DNA of 64,000 nt from assembly GCA_947494825.1 (NCBI GenBank), contig CANLWN010000001.1, positions 806,001 through 870,000 of the forward strand. Reading direction: 5' to 3'. Of this stretch, positions 33,784 to 42,965 are shown in pieces. The stretch's first letter is position 1; each line of letters starts with the position of its first letter. The position numbers were made by a program, and so were the translations under genes. The notes beneath the pieces are model-generated. The model was not told the origin of the DNA and made no database searches. It saw only the letters and a list, made by a program, of their open reading frames with translations. This DNA is from an uncultured Flavobacteriaceae bacterium. Lineage in GTDB: Bacteria > Bacteroidota > Bacteroidia > Flavobacteriales > Flavobacteriaceae.

Positions 33784-33863
33784 TGCTGGCTGTATAGGTT
33801 AAGGAAAGATGTTGCCCAAGGGAACGAACATATTTCGGTGACAAAATTAATACTTTTTTTGAA

Positions 33864-35990
33864 TTAGGGGGTTTTACCTTCCAAATCGAGTAAAAAAGCA
33901 TATTCCTTGGCGGTTTCCTTGAGCGCCTCGAACCTTCCCGAAGCGCCGCCATGGCCCGCATCCATATTGGTATCCAAAAACAACAGGTTGTTGTCTGTTT
34001 TATATTCCCTGAGCTTGGCCACCCATTTGGCGGGTTCCCAATACTGCACTTGCGAATCGTGCAGGCCCGTAGAAACATAGAGGTTGGGGTAGTCCATGGC
34101 CTTTACGTTGTCATAGGGCGAATAGGATTTCATATAATCGTAATATTCCTTGTCATTGGGGTTGCCCCATTCATCATATTCCCCCGTGGTCAAGGGAATG
34201 GAATCATCCAACATGGTAGTGACCACATCCACAAAGGGTACCGCTGCAATGACCCCATTGTACAATTCCGGGGCCATGTTCACCACGGCGCCCATGAGCA
34301 ACCCGCCTGCAGATCCCCCGTAGGCGTAGTGGTGCGACGGACTTGTATACTTGTTTTCAATAAGAAACTTGGAACAATCTATAAAGTCGGTAAACGTATT
34401 TTTCTTCTTTAACAGTTTCCCGTCCTCGTACCAAGGTCTACCCAGGTACTGGCCACCCCTTACATGGGCAATGGCGTAGACGTACCCCCTATCCAACAGG
34501 CTTAACCTAACCGTTGAAAAGTAAGGGTCCGAAGTACTGCCATAGGAACCGTAGGCGTATTGAAAAAGCGGGGTATCCTCGTTGAGTTCGGTGTTCTTGT
34601 GATAGACGAGGGATATAGGCACCTTAACACCATCCCTGGCGGTGGCCCAAACACGTTCGGAGGTATAGTTCTCCTTTTTGTACTTGCCGCCCAATACTTC
34701 CTGCTCTTTTTTAACCTCCTTTTCCTTGGTGCGCATGTTGAGGTCTATGATCGAGTAGGGCGAGGTCATGGCATTGTAGACATAGCGCAAATATTCGGTA
34801 TCAAAGTCCGGATTGGTATAGGCGTAGGCGATATAGGTCTCATTATCAAAGGGCAAATAGTAGCTGTCCTTGTTGTCCCAACGGGTAATCTTCAATTTGT
34901 TCAGGCCATTGTCGCGCTCGGAAAGCACATAGTAGTCCTTGAAAATATCAATATCTTCAAGGAGCACATCTTCCCGATGGGGAATAAACTCTTCCCAGAA
35001 CTCGGCAGCGGTATTGTCCTCTCCTACGCGCATCAACTTAAAATTAGTGGCCCCATCCTTATTGGTCAGCACGTAAAAGTCGCTCCCATAATGGTAGATG
35101 GAATATTCCAAACCCCGTTCCCTAGGTGAAAAGGAACGAAATTCCCCATCGGGCTCATCGGCCTTGAGTATCCTAAAATCGGAAGTAAGCGTACTGTAGG
35201 ACCCAATAATAATATACTTCTTGGACTTGGATTTATACACATAGGTGCCAAAAGTTTCGTCCGCCTCATGGAAGACCAGCACGTCCTCGTCTGCCGATGT
35301 TCCCAGTTTGTGTTTGTATATTTTGTCGGACCTCAAGGTTACGGGATCTTTCTTGGTGTAGAACAAGGTTTTGTTATCACTGGCCCATACCGCACTCCCT
35401 GTGGTATTTTCGATCTTGTCCGGATAGACTTCCCCGGTGACCAGGTTTTTGATCTGAATATGGTACTGTCTGCGAGAAACCGTATCCGTGCCAAAGGCGG
35501 CCATGGTATTGTCCGGACTTACCGTTACGCCCCTCAGATTAAAGAACTCGTGTCCCTTGGCCAACTCGTTGCAGTTGAATATGATTTCCTCCTTGGCCTC
35601 CAAGCTTTCCTTTTTTCGGGAATAAATGGGGTATTCCTTCCCGGTCTCGTATCGCGTAATGTACCAATAGCCACTTTGTTTGTAGGGCACCGAGGAATCA
35701 TCCTCCTTGATGCGCGATTTCATTTCCTGGAAGAGTTCCTCCTGAAAATCCTTGGTATGGGCCGTAAGCGTATTGTAATAGGCATTTTCGCTTTCCAGGT
35801 ACGCTATAACCTCTGGGTCTTCCCTTTGATTCATCCAATAGTAATCGTCTACCCTTACATCTCCGTGCAAGCTAAGTTCCTTGGGTATTTTCTTGGCGGT
35901 CGGGGTTTCCAATGCAGGCATATCCTTTTTTTGATTTTGGCAAGAGGCCGCTAAAATAACACTTAATAAAAGAACAGCAGGGTATTTCAT
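33864..35990 (-). CDS. S9 prolyl oligopeptidase-type peptidase, lipoprotein
   Basis: The 708-residue protein starts at ATG 35990, which gives the lipoprotein signal [20 protein letters not shown]; an ATG four codons upstream is also possible. The N-terminal part is a seven-blade propeller region and the C-terminal part an alpha/beta hydrolase. The nucleophile elbow is GGSAGG near residue 550, the Asp lies in the segment near 640 and the catalytic His is in AGHGG. It most resembles oligopeptidase B (protease II) by [15 protein letters not shown] at the start. It is expected on the periplasmic side, cleaving short peptides after basic or proline residues. It is divergent from ybaB. Confidence 0.9.
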   Translation of the reverse strand: MKYPAVLLLSVILAASCQNQKKDMPALETPTAKKIPKELSLHGDVRVDDYYWMNQREDPEVIAYLESENAYYNTLTAHTKDFQEELFQEMKSRIKEDDSSVPYKQSGYWYITRYETGKEYPIYSRKKESLEAKEEIIFNCNELAKGHEFFNLRGVTVSPDNTMAAFGTDTVSRRQYHIQIKNLVTGEVYPDKIENTTGSAVWASDNKTLFYTKKDPVTLRSDKIYKHKLGTSADEDVLVFHEADETFGTYVYKSKSKKYIIIGSYSTLTSDFRILKADEPDGEFRSFSPRERGLEYSIYHYGSDFYVLTNKDGATNFKLMRVGEDNTAAEFWEEFIPHREDVLLEDIDIFKDYYVLSERDNGLNKLKITRWDNKDSYYLPFDNETYIAYAYTNPDFDTEYLRYVYNAMTSPYSIIDLNMRTKEKEVKKEQEVLGGKYKKENYTSERVWATARDGVKVPISLVYHKNTELNEDTPLFQYAYGSYGSTSDPYFSTVRLSLLDRGYVYAIAHVRGGQYLGRPWYEDGKLLKKKNTFTDFIDCSKFLIENKYTSPSHHYAYGGSAGGLLMGAVVNMAPELYNGVIAAVPFVDVVTTMLDDSIPLTTGEYDEWGNPNDKEYYDYMKSYSPYDNVKAMDYPNLYVSTGLHDSQVQYWEPAKWVAKLREYKTDNNLLFLDTNMDAGHGGASGRFEALKETAKEYAFLLDLEGKTP

Positions 35991-36027
35991 AGTAGGAATC
36001 ATAAAATAGATTTTGCGGGCAATTTAC

Positions 36028-36035
36028 TAATTTTG
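36028..36035 (+). promoter_or_regulatory. Putative -7 box TAATTTTG
   Basis: An exact TAnnTTTG match 27 bases before the ybaB start at 36063. Confidence 0.4.
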
Positions 36036-36062
36036 CCTATAGCAATTCTAAAACGCATAGAT

Positions 36063-36389
36063 ATGTTTGGAGATTTAATGGGTATGATGGGGAAGCTAAA
36101 GGAAACCAAGGAAAAGGTGAAGCAGACCAAGGAACGTTTACGTACGGTAACACTGGAAGAGCGCTCCTCGGACGACTTGGTAAAGGTGACCCTTACGGCG
36201 AATAGGACCATAAAGAAAATTGAAATGGACGATAGTCTATTGAAAGATAAAGAACAATTGGAAGACTATTTGATCCTTACCCTTAACAAGGCCATCGAAA
36301 AGGCCACGGCAGTGCAGGAAGCGGAATTGGCCGCAGTGGCCAAAGAAGGTATGCCCAATATTCCCGGGATGGACGGCCTTTTTAAATAA
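36063..36389 (+). CDS. ybaB: YbaB/EbfC nucleoid-associated protein
   Basis: The 108-residue protein starts at ATG 36063, giving the usual N-terminus [18 protein letters not shown]; an upstream in-frame ATG overlaps the promoter box. YbaB forms dimers that bind DNA, and the family motif lies in the long helix and the strand [17 protein letters not shown]. It ends in the normal [12 protein letters not shown] tail ([10 protein letters not shown]). It is often near recR or dnaX in other bacteria but is isolated here, with a terminator at 36450-36493. Confidence 0.9.
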   Translation: MFGDLMGMMGKLKETKEKVKQTKERLRTVTLEERSSDDLVKVTLTANRTIKKIEMDDSLLKDKEQLEDYLILTLNKAIEKATAVQEAELAAVAKEGMPNIPGMDGLFK

Positions 36390-36449
36390 AGAGGTACGCG
36401 TTTCAATCCCTTTCCAGGCCAGGGCCTGGCTTCTGGTAGTGCCCAAGAC

Positions 36450-36492
36450 AAAAGGACCTCAAACCCCGATTTAATCGGAATGAAGTCCTTTT
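36450..36492 (+). terminator. Terminator after ybaB
   Basis: AAAAGGAC (36450-36457) pairs with GTCCTTTT (36485-36492); an inner stem CCGAT/ATCGG (36466-36478) sits in the loop, and T's follow. A second hairpin, CCAGGC/GCCTGG at 36414-36429, lies just before it. Together they fill most of the 36390-36703 gap, which holds no gene. Confidence 0.7.
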
Positions 36493-36703
36493 TCAGGTTG
36501 GTTAGTGTTCTCGTTGTCTTTTTTCTGGCAGTACGGGATAAATTACTGCAGCCCTGAACCGAATTTTGGTCATCAACCGTCCTAAATGTAAGGAAATCAT
36601 CGATAAAAGCTATAAATTATCGATGAAATGCACAATTTTTCATAAAATCCCGGGGACAGGCTTCGGTAAAAATATCGTACATTTAAGACAAGGGCCCTTT
36701 GCT

Positions 36704-37027
36704 ATGATCGAAATAAAAAAAGAAAAAGATAATACCTATAGGTTCAACCTGAGGACCACTGGCGGAAAAATATTGTTGAAAAGCGTCCATTTTCCAGATA
36801 AGGAAACGATACAGAAAACGGTGGTAGGCCTGAGTCCCATGATGGAAAGTGCGTCCGTCTTTGAACGAAAAACGGACCATAGCGGCAAGTTTCTCTTCAA
36901 CCTGAAGGATCGCAGCGGAAAAGTCATTGGCAGCAGTCAGACCTACGGTTCCGAAGCGGGCATGGAGAATGGGATCAAGAACCTCAAAATCCGAATCGCC
37001 GCCCTGGCCGATACCAATGCCCTATAG
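36704..37027 (+). CDS. DUF1508 (YegP-like) protein
   Basis: The 107-residue protein starts at ATG 36704, because the first DUF1508 repeat begins at once (MIEIKKEKDNTYRFNLRTTGGKILLKS). A second repeat starts at DHSGKFLFNLKDRSGKVIGSSQTYGSEAGMENGI. Two copies of this alpha-beta module form the usual dimeric single-domain fold. The function is unknown, although members are linked to stress. The frame extends upstream to 36566 without family similarity, so the short form is chosen. Its end overlaps the convergent threonine-aldolase gene by six bases. Confidence 0.75.
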   Translation: MIEIKKEKDNTYRFNLRTTGGKILLKSVHFPDKETIQKTVVGLSPMMESASVFERKTDHSGKFLFNLKDRSGKVIGSSQTYGSEAGMENGIKNLKIRIAALADTNAL

Positions 37028-38044
37028 TTCTTTCAGGACCATCAGCAGTGCAGTATGCATGGCCTTCGTGTAGTCAAGATGTGTTACTATCCGTAACTTG
37101 CCCTGTCCCATTCCGATAATGAGTATCCCCTTTTCCTTAAGTCGTTCCACAAAGGCATCCCCGCCCATATAGTTTTCATCAATTTCGAAGATAATGATAT
37201 TGGTCTCTATGGGCTCTACCTTGCTAATGAAGGACAGCTTTTGCAACACCTCCCCTATTTCCTTGGCCCGTTGGTGATCTTCCTCTAGGCGTTGTATGTT
37301 GTTTTCCAGTGCATAAAGTCCGGCAGCTGCCAGGAACCCTGCCTGCCGCATGCCGCCTCCCAGTACCTTGCGCACCCGTATGGCCTTTTGGATATGGTCA
37401 TGATCTCCTATCAGCAGAGAGCCTACCGGGCAACCCAGCCCTTTGCTGAGGCAAACACTTATGGTATCGAACAGTTCGCCGTATTGTTGGGCCGACTCGT
37501 TTTGGGCCACCAGGGCGTTCCACAGGCGCGCGCCGTCCAAATGATATTTGAGGCCATGTACATCACAGACCTGCCTTATCCTTTTCAATTCCTCAAAATC
37601 CCAACAGGCCCCTCCGCCCTTGTTCGTGGTATTCTCAACACATACCAGGGAGGTCAACGGGCTGTGGTAAAAATCGGGCGGATTAATGGCCTCCTCTACC
37701 TGGGCAGCGGTCATCATGCCCCTATCGCCGTCCACCAGCTTACAGGAAACCCCACTATTGAAACTTACCCCACCGCCCTCATAATTGTAAACGTGGGCAT
37801 ATTTGTCGCAAATAAGCTGTTCGCCCTGTTGGGTATGCAGTTTTATAGCCGTTTGGTTGGCCATGGAGCCACTGGGGAAAAACAGGGCGGCCTCCCTCCC
37901 GAACATCGCTGCTGTGCTCGCCTCCAAGGCATTCACCGTAGGGTCCGCTTTAAAAACATCGTCTCCAACTTCTGCTTTCATTATGGCCTTTAGCATTTGG
38001 GGACCGGGCCTAGTGACCGTATCACTGATTAAATTTATTTCCAA
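37022..38044 (-). CDS. Threonine aldolase (low-specificity type)
   Basis: The 340-residue PLP enzyme begins INLISDTVTRPGPQMLKA, the family signature. It has the cofactor region GREAALFFPSGSMANQTAI, the Asp in KYHLDGARLWNALV and the Schiff-base Lys in VCLSKGLGCPVGS near residue 200. It cleaves L-threonine or L-allo-threonine to glycine and acetaldehyde. Upstream is the metalloprotease gene (end 38077) on the same strand, 32 bases away, so the two may be co-transcribed although functionally unrelated. Confidence 0.9.
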   Translation of the reverse strand: MEINLISDTVTRPGPQMLKAIMKAEVGDDVFKADPTVNALEASTAAMFGREAALFFPSGSMANQTAIKLHTQQGEQLICDKYAHVYNYEGGGVSFNSGVSCKLVDGDRGMMTAAQVEEAINPPDFYHSPLTSLVCVENTTNKGGGACWDFEELKRIRQVCDVHGLKYHLDGARLWNALVAQNESAQQYGELFDTISVCLSKGLGCPVGSLLIGDHDHIQKAIRVRKVLGGGMRQAGFLAAAGLYALENNIQRLEEDHQRAKEIGEVLQKLSFISKVEPIETNIIIFEIDENYMGGDAFVERLKEKGILIIGMGQGKLRIVTHLDYTKAMHTALLMVLKEL

Positions 38045-38076
38045 TTTGTTCCTGATATTATTTGTTTGTCAATTTT

Positions 38077-40476
38077 TTAATACATGCAGTCCATTCCTAT
38101 GGGGGAGCCATCGGGAATTTTGGGCGATGGACTCGGTGTAAACGCATCCGGTGTTTTTTCAAAGGCATTGATACGTCTCAGCATTTCTTTTTGGTCTAAG
38201 GTCGATGCGCTTCCGGTCAGCGTTTTCTTCAGTTCCGCCAATTTTTGGAAAGCCACGGCGTTCACTTGGGGGTGCACCCCTTTATGGGCCGCCAACTGCA
38301 TCAGATGGTCCAATACTACGAAATTGATGTTCGTCTGTATCGTTTTAAGATAGGCGTCCTTATGTGATTTTTGGATCGTACCATTGATAAGCTGGTCCAT
38401 GACCTCTGCCAGTCCCAACTGATCGGGGTCCAAGGCTTTTTGCTGAATGAGTCGGGAAGCTCTTTCTGGATGCAACAATAAGGTCAGGGTCATATCCGCG
38501 GCGGTCTCCGGTGCCGAGAGCGCATCAAAGGAAACGCCTGTTTTGCCCTTAAAGGATTCCCGGGTTCTGCCATAACCGATAGCTCTGGGTGGAAAGAGCG
38601 ATAATTTTTCCTTTGGAATGGCCAAGGGTTTGGCATTCAACGTTTGTATTATGCTGCTTAGGGCATCCTTTTGTACATCCTTGGCAATGGTACGCACCGT
38701 TAGTTGGCCGTCCCCTTTTACCGCGTAGTTGTAATCCAACCCGCCTACCATCTTGGCCACCGCCTCCGTTTGGTAACGGTGGAAGAAGTATAGAGGTGCA
38801 AAAACATCTTCCAGGACCGAGTTGGGCTCATAACTTCGGATATTGTCTATGGAAAAATTAGCTATGGCCCGCTCCCTCACCTGCAATACCTTTTGAAGCT
38901 CCTGGCTTGCACTTTTTCCATTGTCCCATAAATGGGCCAAGGCATGCGCACCTCCCTGCGGTCTGGCGTCCTGGTCCGAAATGTACCTAAGGCCATCGGA
39001 TTGGGCCTTGGCCAAGATAGCGTTCAGCCCCTTTTCTACATCGGTGCCTTCCGGGAAATCGGTATAGGAATAAGCCACGGTTACCTTGTCCCAGGCCCCG
39101 ATCTTGTTATCGTACGCCCTGGAAAAATCGATCTCCCCATTGTTTAGGGAGAACTGTGGGTGCGGGTAGTCCATAACGGATGCCCTACCATTGGTACTGG
39201 CGGCAAAATTGTGTGCAAAACCTAGGGTATGTCCAATTTCATGGGCAGAAAGCTGGCGTATCCTCGCCAGGGCAAGGTCCAAAAGTGCTTTATGATTATC
39301 GTCCCTTTCGGCAAAGGGCCTGTTGGTCAAGGCCTGGGCGATCAAAAAATCCTGCCGTATGCGCAAGCTTCCCAGGCTTACATGGCCCTTGATGATCTCT
39401 CCCGTTCGTGGATCGGTAATGCTGCTGCCATAACTCCATCCCCTTGTAGACCGGTGCACCCACTGTATCACATTATAACGGACATCCAAGGGGTCGGCGT
39501 CATCTGGGAGTATCTTTAATTGAAAGGCGTTTGTATAGCCAATGGCTTCAAAGGCCTGGTTCCACCATGCGCCACCTTCCAAGAGTGCAGAGCGCACAGG
39601 CTCGGGCGTACCGTTGTCCAAATAATAAATGATAGGCTCCACCGCCTCGCTTACAGTTGCCTCCGGGTTTTTCTTCTCTAGTCGATGCCGGGTCACAAAA
39701 CGTTTTAGAATGGATTCCTGTACCGGGGTGGCGTAGTCGTAATAGGAAAAGGGATAGGAACCACAACGCGGATCGAACTTTCTCTTTTTATATCCCCCAT
39801 CCGGTAATTCTATAAAGGAATGGTGTTGGGCCACGGTCACCAAACCGGGGTTGGGTGTTACGGAACGTATATAAGCCCCTTTGGGTTCGCCCTTAAAGGT
39901 CAGGGTCACATCGAACTCTACATTCTTTGGAAAGGCCTTGGTGCGTTCCAGGGCCATAGCGCTCTTGGAACTATCCAGGCTATAGCTGCCCTGCTCCGCA
40001 CTTTTCAATCGTGCTGTTACCCCATGAGTGTCCTGCTTAAGAAAGTCGGTAATATCTATAATAAAGGTTCCGTCGGTTTCCTCCTCGATCTTAAAGCCAA
40101 AAAGAACGGATTTCGCGAAAGCCTGTTCCACCGATTTTCGCTCCAAGGCATTTTCTGTCAAGGCCCTAAACTTGAGGTTCGGCTGCACCAACAACAACTT
40201 ATTTCCCGCTCTCCTAAAAAATACAACTTGCTCATTTCCAAGTTGTCCCCTATCCAAACCTATATCATTACTTCCTATTCCGCTACTGAGTGCATACACG
40301 TATAAAAAATCCTGTTCCAGCTGGTCTACCTCTAGATAAACCTTATCTGTTTTCTGGTCGTAATAGAAGTCGTACAGTCCTTCGTACTTCTGAAAATTCT
40401 CCTTGTTTTTTGAAAATTGACCGCAAAGTGTCTGTGCACCAATAAGAAAGCTGAGCAAGTATATTGTTTTTCGCAT
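38077..40476 (-). CDS. Secreted zinc metalloprotease (DUF5117/DUF5118 type)
   Basis: The 799-residue protein has a signal peptide (residues 1-20, ending CGQ). The extended zinc motif HEIGHTLGFAH is near residue 400: H-E-x-x-H plus a third His six residues later, as in metzincin-like enzymes. A methionine follows in NGRASVMDYPHP, the likely Met-turn. The N-terminal part has GLYDFYYDQKTDKVYLEV and a beta-rich pro-domain, matching the DUF5118-DUF5117-DUF4953 order of Bacteroidota zinc proteases. The substrate is unknown. The protein is expected in the periplasm or secreted. The neighbour downstream is threonine aldolase. Confidence 0.85.
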   Translation of the reverse strand: MRKTIYLLSFLIGAQTLCGQFSKNKENFQKYEGLYDFYYDQKTDKVYLEVDQLEQDFLYVYALSSGIGSNDIGLDRGQLGNEQVVFFRRAGNKLLLVQPNLKFRALTENALERKSVEQAFAKSVLFGFKIEEETDGTFIIDITDFLKQDTHGVTARLKSAEQGSYSLDSSKSAMALERTKAFPKNVEFDVTLTFKGEPKGAYIRSVTPNPGLVTVAQHHSFIELPDGGYKKRKFDPRCGSYPFSYYDYATPVQESILKRFVTRHRLEKKNPEATVSEAVEPIIYYLDNGTPEPVRSALLEGGAWWNQAFEAIGYTNAFQLKILPDDADPLDVRYNVIQWVHRSTRGWSYGSSITDPRTGEIIKGHVSLGSLRIRQDFLIAQALTNRPFAERDDNHKALLDLALARIRQLSAHEIGHTLGFAHNFAASTNGRASVMDYPHPQFSLNNGEIDFSRAYDNKIGAWDKVTVAYSYTDFPEGTDVEKGLNAILAKAQSDGLRYISDQDARPQGGAHALAHLWDNGKSASQELQKVLQVRERAIANFSIDNIRSYEPNSVLEDVFAPLYFFHRYQTEAVAKMVGGLDYNYAVKGDGQLTVRTIAKDVQKDALSSIIQTLNAKPLAIPKEKLSLFPPRAIGYGRTRESFKGKTGVSFDALSAPETAADMTLTLLLHPERASRLIQQKALDPDQLGLAEVMDQLINGTIQKSHKDAYLKTIQTNINFVVLDHLMQLAAHKGVHPQVNAVAFQKLAELKKTLTGSASTLDQKEMLRRINAFEKTPDAFTPSPSPKIPDGSPIGMDCMY

Positions 40477-40581
40477 GTGTTCGGATTAGGCGTTAAATTT
40501 AGATAAAAAAACAATTAAAAACCCTTAAGTTGGTAAAAGCCTAAAGGAAGCTTTAAGGGAGGTCATAAAAAGGAGTTCGGG

Positions 40582-40614
40582 TTGAGGGTAATCTTAAAAA
40601 GAGTAGTATTTTTG
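40582..40614 (+). promoter_or_regulatory. Promoter of prfB
   Basis: TTG (40582-40584), 22 bases, then TATTTTTG (40607-40614), an exact TAnnTTTG match 16 bases before the ATG. Confidence 0.5.
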
Positions 40615-40630
40615 GTCAAAATTTGAGTTC

Positions 40631-41726
40631 ATGATTACAACGGATCAGCATAAAGATCTTATTGAGCGCCTTGGTGCGTTAAGGAGGTATCTTTGACATT
40701 GATGCCAAGCTTATTGAGATAGAAAACGAGGAGGAGAAGACCTTGGCGCCCGATTTTTGGGACAATCCGCAGCAAGCCCAGGAACAAATGCGGTTTATCC
40801 AATCCAAAAAGAAATGGGTAGACGATTTTAACGCAGCCAAAACGCTGGTCGGAGACCTTGAGGTCTTGTTAGAGTTCCAAAAGGAGGGCGAGGTGAACGA
40901 GAGTGAAGTGGAAACACATTTCGATAAAACGGTCACATCCATTGAACAGCTCGAGTTCCAAAACATGCTTTCGGAAGAAGGGGATGACCTTACCGCCGTA
41001 CTTCAGATTACCGCCGGTGCGGGAGGTACGGAAAGTTGCGACTGGGCGGCCATGCTGATGCGGATGTATATGATGTGGAGCGAAAAAAACGGCTACAAGG
41101 TAAAGGAACTCAACTATCAGGAAGGCGATGTGGCCGGAATAAAGACGGTTACCCTGGAAATTGATGGGGATTTTGCCTTTGGTTGGCTCAAGGGTGAAAA
41201 TGGTGTGCACCGATTGGTAAGGATTTCTCCTTTTGACAGTAACGCCAAGCGCCATACCTCCTTCGCATCGGTCTATGTGTACCCCTTGGTGGACGATAGC
41301 ATCGAAATTGACATCAATCCTTCAGATATTGAGATAACCACGGCCAGATCCAGTGGTGCCGGGGGCCAAAATGTGAACAAGGTGGAAACCAAGGTGCAAT
41401 TGGTACACCTGCCCACGGGGATACAGATTTCCTGCTCGGACTCCCGATCTCAGCACGATAACAGGGCTACCGCCCTGAAAATGTTGAAATCGCAATTGTA
41501 CGAAATAGAACTGCGTAAGAAGCAGGAGGCCCGTGCCGAAATTGAATCCTCCAAGATGAAAATCGAATGGGGTTCTCAGATACGGAACTACGTCATGCAC
41601 CCCTATAAACTGGTAAAGGATGTGCGCACGGCCGAGGAAACCGGTAATGTGGACGCTGTTATGGACGGGGAGCTAAACCCCTTCCTAAAGGCCTATCTCA
41701 TGATGATGGGACAAAAGGAAGCTTGA
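40631..41726 (+). CDS. prfB: Peptide chain release factor 2 with programmed +1 frameshift
   Basis: Translation starts at ATG 40631. After 21 codons it meets an in-frame TGA at 40694-40696, preceded by AGGAGG-TAT-CTT. This is the classic autoregulatory site: an internal Shine-Dalgarno (40682-40687) three bases from the CTT slip codon, then TGA followed by C. After slipping forward one base at 40694 the frame continues with GAC to 41726, giving 364 residues. The protein has the stop-recognition tripeptide SPF (ISPFDSNAK) and GGQ in [13 protein letters not shown]. It releases peptides at UGA and UAA. When RF2 is scarce, the UGA is read through by frameshifting, so the level regulates itself. Confidence 0.95.
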
Positions 41727-41729
41727 TTT

Positions 41730-41771
41730 GGTTTAAGGTTTAAGGTTTAAGGTTTAAGGTTTAAGGTTGAT
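41730..41771 (+). repeat. Heptamer repeat GGTTTAA x5 plus GGTTGAT
   Basis: Five exact GGTTTAA units (41730-41764) are followed by GGTTGAT, between prfB and the ArsC-like gene. The last unit equals the heptamer at 30482-30502. Confidence 0.85.
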
Positions 41772-41792
41772 AATAGAAATAAAACGATTAGC

Positions 41793-42137
41793 ATGATTAA
41801 AATATATCACAATCCGCGCTGTAGAAAATCCAGGGAGGGACTGGAACTGCTAGAGAATTGCGGACAGCCCTTTGAAACAATCAAATACCTAGAAGACGTA
41901 CCTACCAAGGAAGAATTGCGACAGGTATTGGGTTATTTGGGCCTGAAGCCTGAGAATTTGGTCAGGAAAAACGAAGCCATCTGGAAAGAACACTACAGAG
42001 GGCGCCTGATGACCGATGACGAGGTTGTGGAAGCCATGGTGAAATACCCTATCCTGATTGAACGCCCTGTTATCATCAAGGGCAACAAGGCCGTCATAGG
42101 AAGGCCTAAGGAAAAAATTAATGAGATTTTAGCATAG
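41793..42137 (+). CDS. ArsC/Spx-family thioredoxin-fold protein
   Basis: The 114-residue protein has the ArsC N-terminus IYHNPRCRKSREGLELLE with the reactive cysteine near 12. The conserved Arg and Pro occur in YPILIERPVII, and the C-terminus reads AVIGRPKEKINEIL. This is the glutaredoxin-dependent arsenate reductase family, of which many members have other or unknown substrates. No ars regulator or transporter is near, so a role in arsenate resistance is uncertain; YffB/Spx-like roles are also possible. Confidence 0.8.
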   Translation: MIKIYHNPRCRKSREGLELLENCGQPFETIKYLEDVPTKEELRQVLGYLGLKPENLVRKNEAIWKEHYRGRLMTDDEVVEAMVKYPILIERPVIIKGNKAVIGRPKEKINEILA

Positions 42138-42160
42138 AATTGTGTATTTTGCGTCGAATT

Positions 42161-42628
42161 ATGTTCACTAAAAAGCACATGGCACTCGCCATTTTTACCT
42201 TGCTCCTGAGCACTTCGCTGTTACAGGCCCAGTATGGATATGGCAACAGGTATGGTCGGCCCCAAAGTTCGGTCCCCAGGGCGCAGACACCCCCGGAAAA
42301 ACAAGAGCCCCTTACTGCTGAGCAAATAGTGGAACAGGAAATGCCCAAAATTACAGAGGCGCTGGAACTCAGTGATTTTGAACAAGCTGTGGTAAGCAGT
42401 ATCCTGGTAAAATACGTGAGGGAGCGCATTCAATTGCAATTGTTGAAATTGGACCCGGATAAGACGCGTGAATCCTACGAAAACATGATAGAACGGCAAA
42501 ACGAGGAGCTAAAGGCCGGATTGCCCGAAGAAAAATACAAGGCATTCAAAGAGTTGGAAGCATCGGGCTTCAAAGCCGTGAAGAAGAAAAAGAAGAAGAA
42601 GAAAAAGAAGAAAAAATCCAAAGAATAA
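42161..42628 (+). CDS. Exported protein with polylysine tail
   Basis: The 155-residue protein starts at ATG 42161, giving the signal peptide MFTKKHMALAIFTLLLSTSLLQAQ; an in-frame TTG at 42140 is ignored. The mature part begins YGYGNRYGRPQSSVP, then an acidic helical region (TAEQIVEQEMPKITEALELSDF) and a second helix. It ends in an almost pure lysine run of 12 K, interrupted near the end by SKE. The tail is coded by AAG/AAA codons in a short purine run (42580-42620) that invites slippage. Function is unknown. It shares the lysine-tail property with the outer-membrane protein at 28186, though the two are otherwise unrelated. Confidence 0.7.
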   Translation: MFTKKHMALAIFTLLLSTSLLQAQYGYGNRYGRPQSSVPRAQTPPEKQEPLTAEQIVEQEMPKITEALELSDFEQAVVSSILVKYVRERIQLQLLKLDPDKTRESYENMIERQNEELKAGLPEEKYKAFKELEASGFKAVKKKKKKKKKKKKSKE

Positions 42629-42644
42629 GGATTCCATAAAAATG

Positions 42645-42672
42645 AAAAAGAAGCCAAATGGCTTCTTTTTTT
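42645..42672. terminator. Bidirectional terminator
   Basis: AAAAAGAAGCC (42645-42655) pairs with GGCTTCTTTTT (42660-42670) around AAAT. A-runs and T-runs lie on both sides, so it can end the polylysine gene and the convergent small membrane gene. Confidence 0.85.
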
Positions 42673-42844
42673 ATTCGTTTCGCTTGGCCCTTTTGGCCTC
42701 GCGTCGTTCTTTAAAAAATTCGATAAGATTACCACCCAACCAATAGGGAATTACAAAGGTCAATAAAAATATCATTAACCAAAATCCGATGGTGAGAATG
42801 GTCAAAAAAGCAAGAAATCCTAAATATTGGTCAAATTCGAACAT
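42671..42844 (-). CDS. Small membrane protein, 57 residues
   Basis: The frame starts at ATG 42844. The longer frame from 42907 adds an unlikely 21-residue lead, and its start would lie in the fumC promoter region. The protein begins MFEFDQYLGFLAFLT and has one or two hydrophobic segments, ending with a basic tail (FFKERREAKRAKRNE). It resembles unnamed flavobacterial inner-membrane proteins of about 55-60 residues. No function is known to me. The start lies 91 bases from the box of the divergent fumC gene. Confidence 0.55.
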   Translation of the reverse strand: MFEFDQYLGFLAFLTILTIGFWLMIFLLTFVIPYWLGGNLIEFFKERREAKRAKRNE

Positions 42845-42935
42845 GTACGTAACTTTTGCTGAGACAAAGATACTTTGAAAAGGGGGAAACCAACAAATCA
42901 AATTCAAAAAAAATGGAAATAATTCCCCAAACCCC

Positions 42936-42943
42936 TACCTTTG
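42936..42943 (+). promoter_or_regulatory. Putative -7 box TACCTTTG
   Basis: An exact TAnnTTTG match 22 bases before the fumC ATG. No clear -33 TTG is seen. Confidence 0.45.
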
Positions 42944-42965
42944 TTAGAACAAAAATCAGATAAAA

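Noticed and set aside
35268..35954. 228-residue plus-strand frame opposite the peptidase gene
   Set aside because: It is antisense to conserved S9 peptidase sequence and has no recognisable motifs.
37292..37993. 233-residue plus-strand frame opposite threonine aldolase
   Set aside because: It is a composition shadow of the conserved aldolase gene.
40631..41726. prfB as a frameshifted pseudogene
   Set aside because: The stop sits in the known programmed frameshift context and the rest of the protein is intact.
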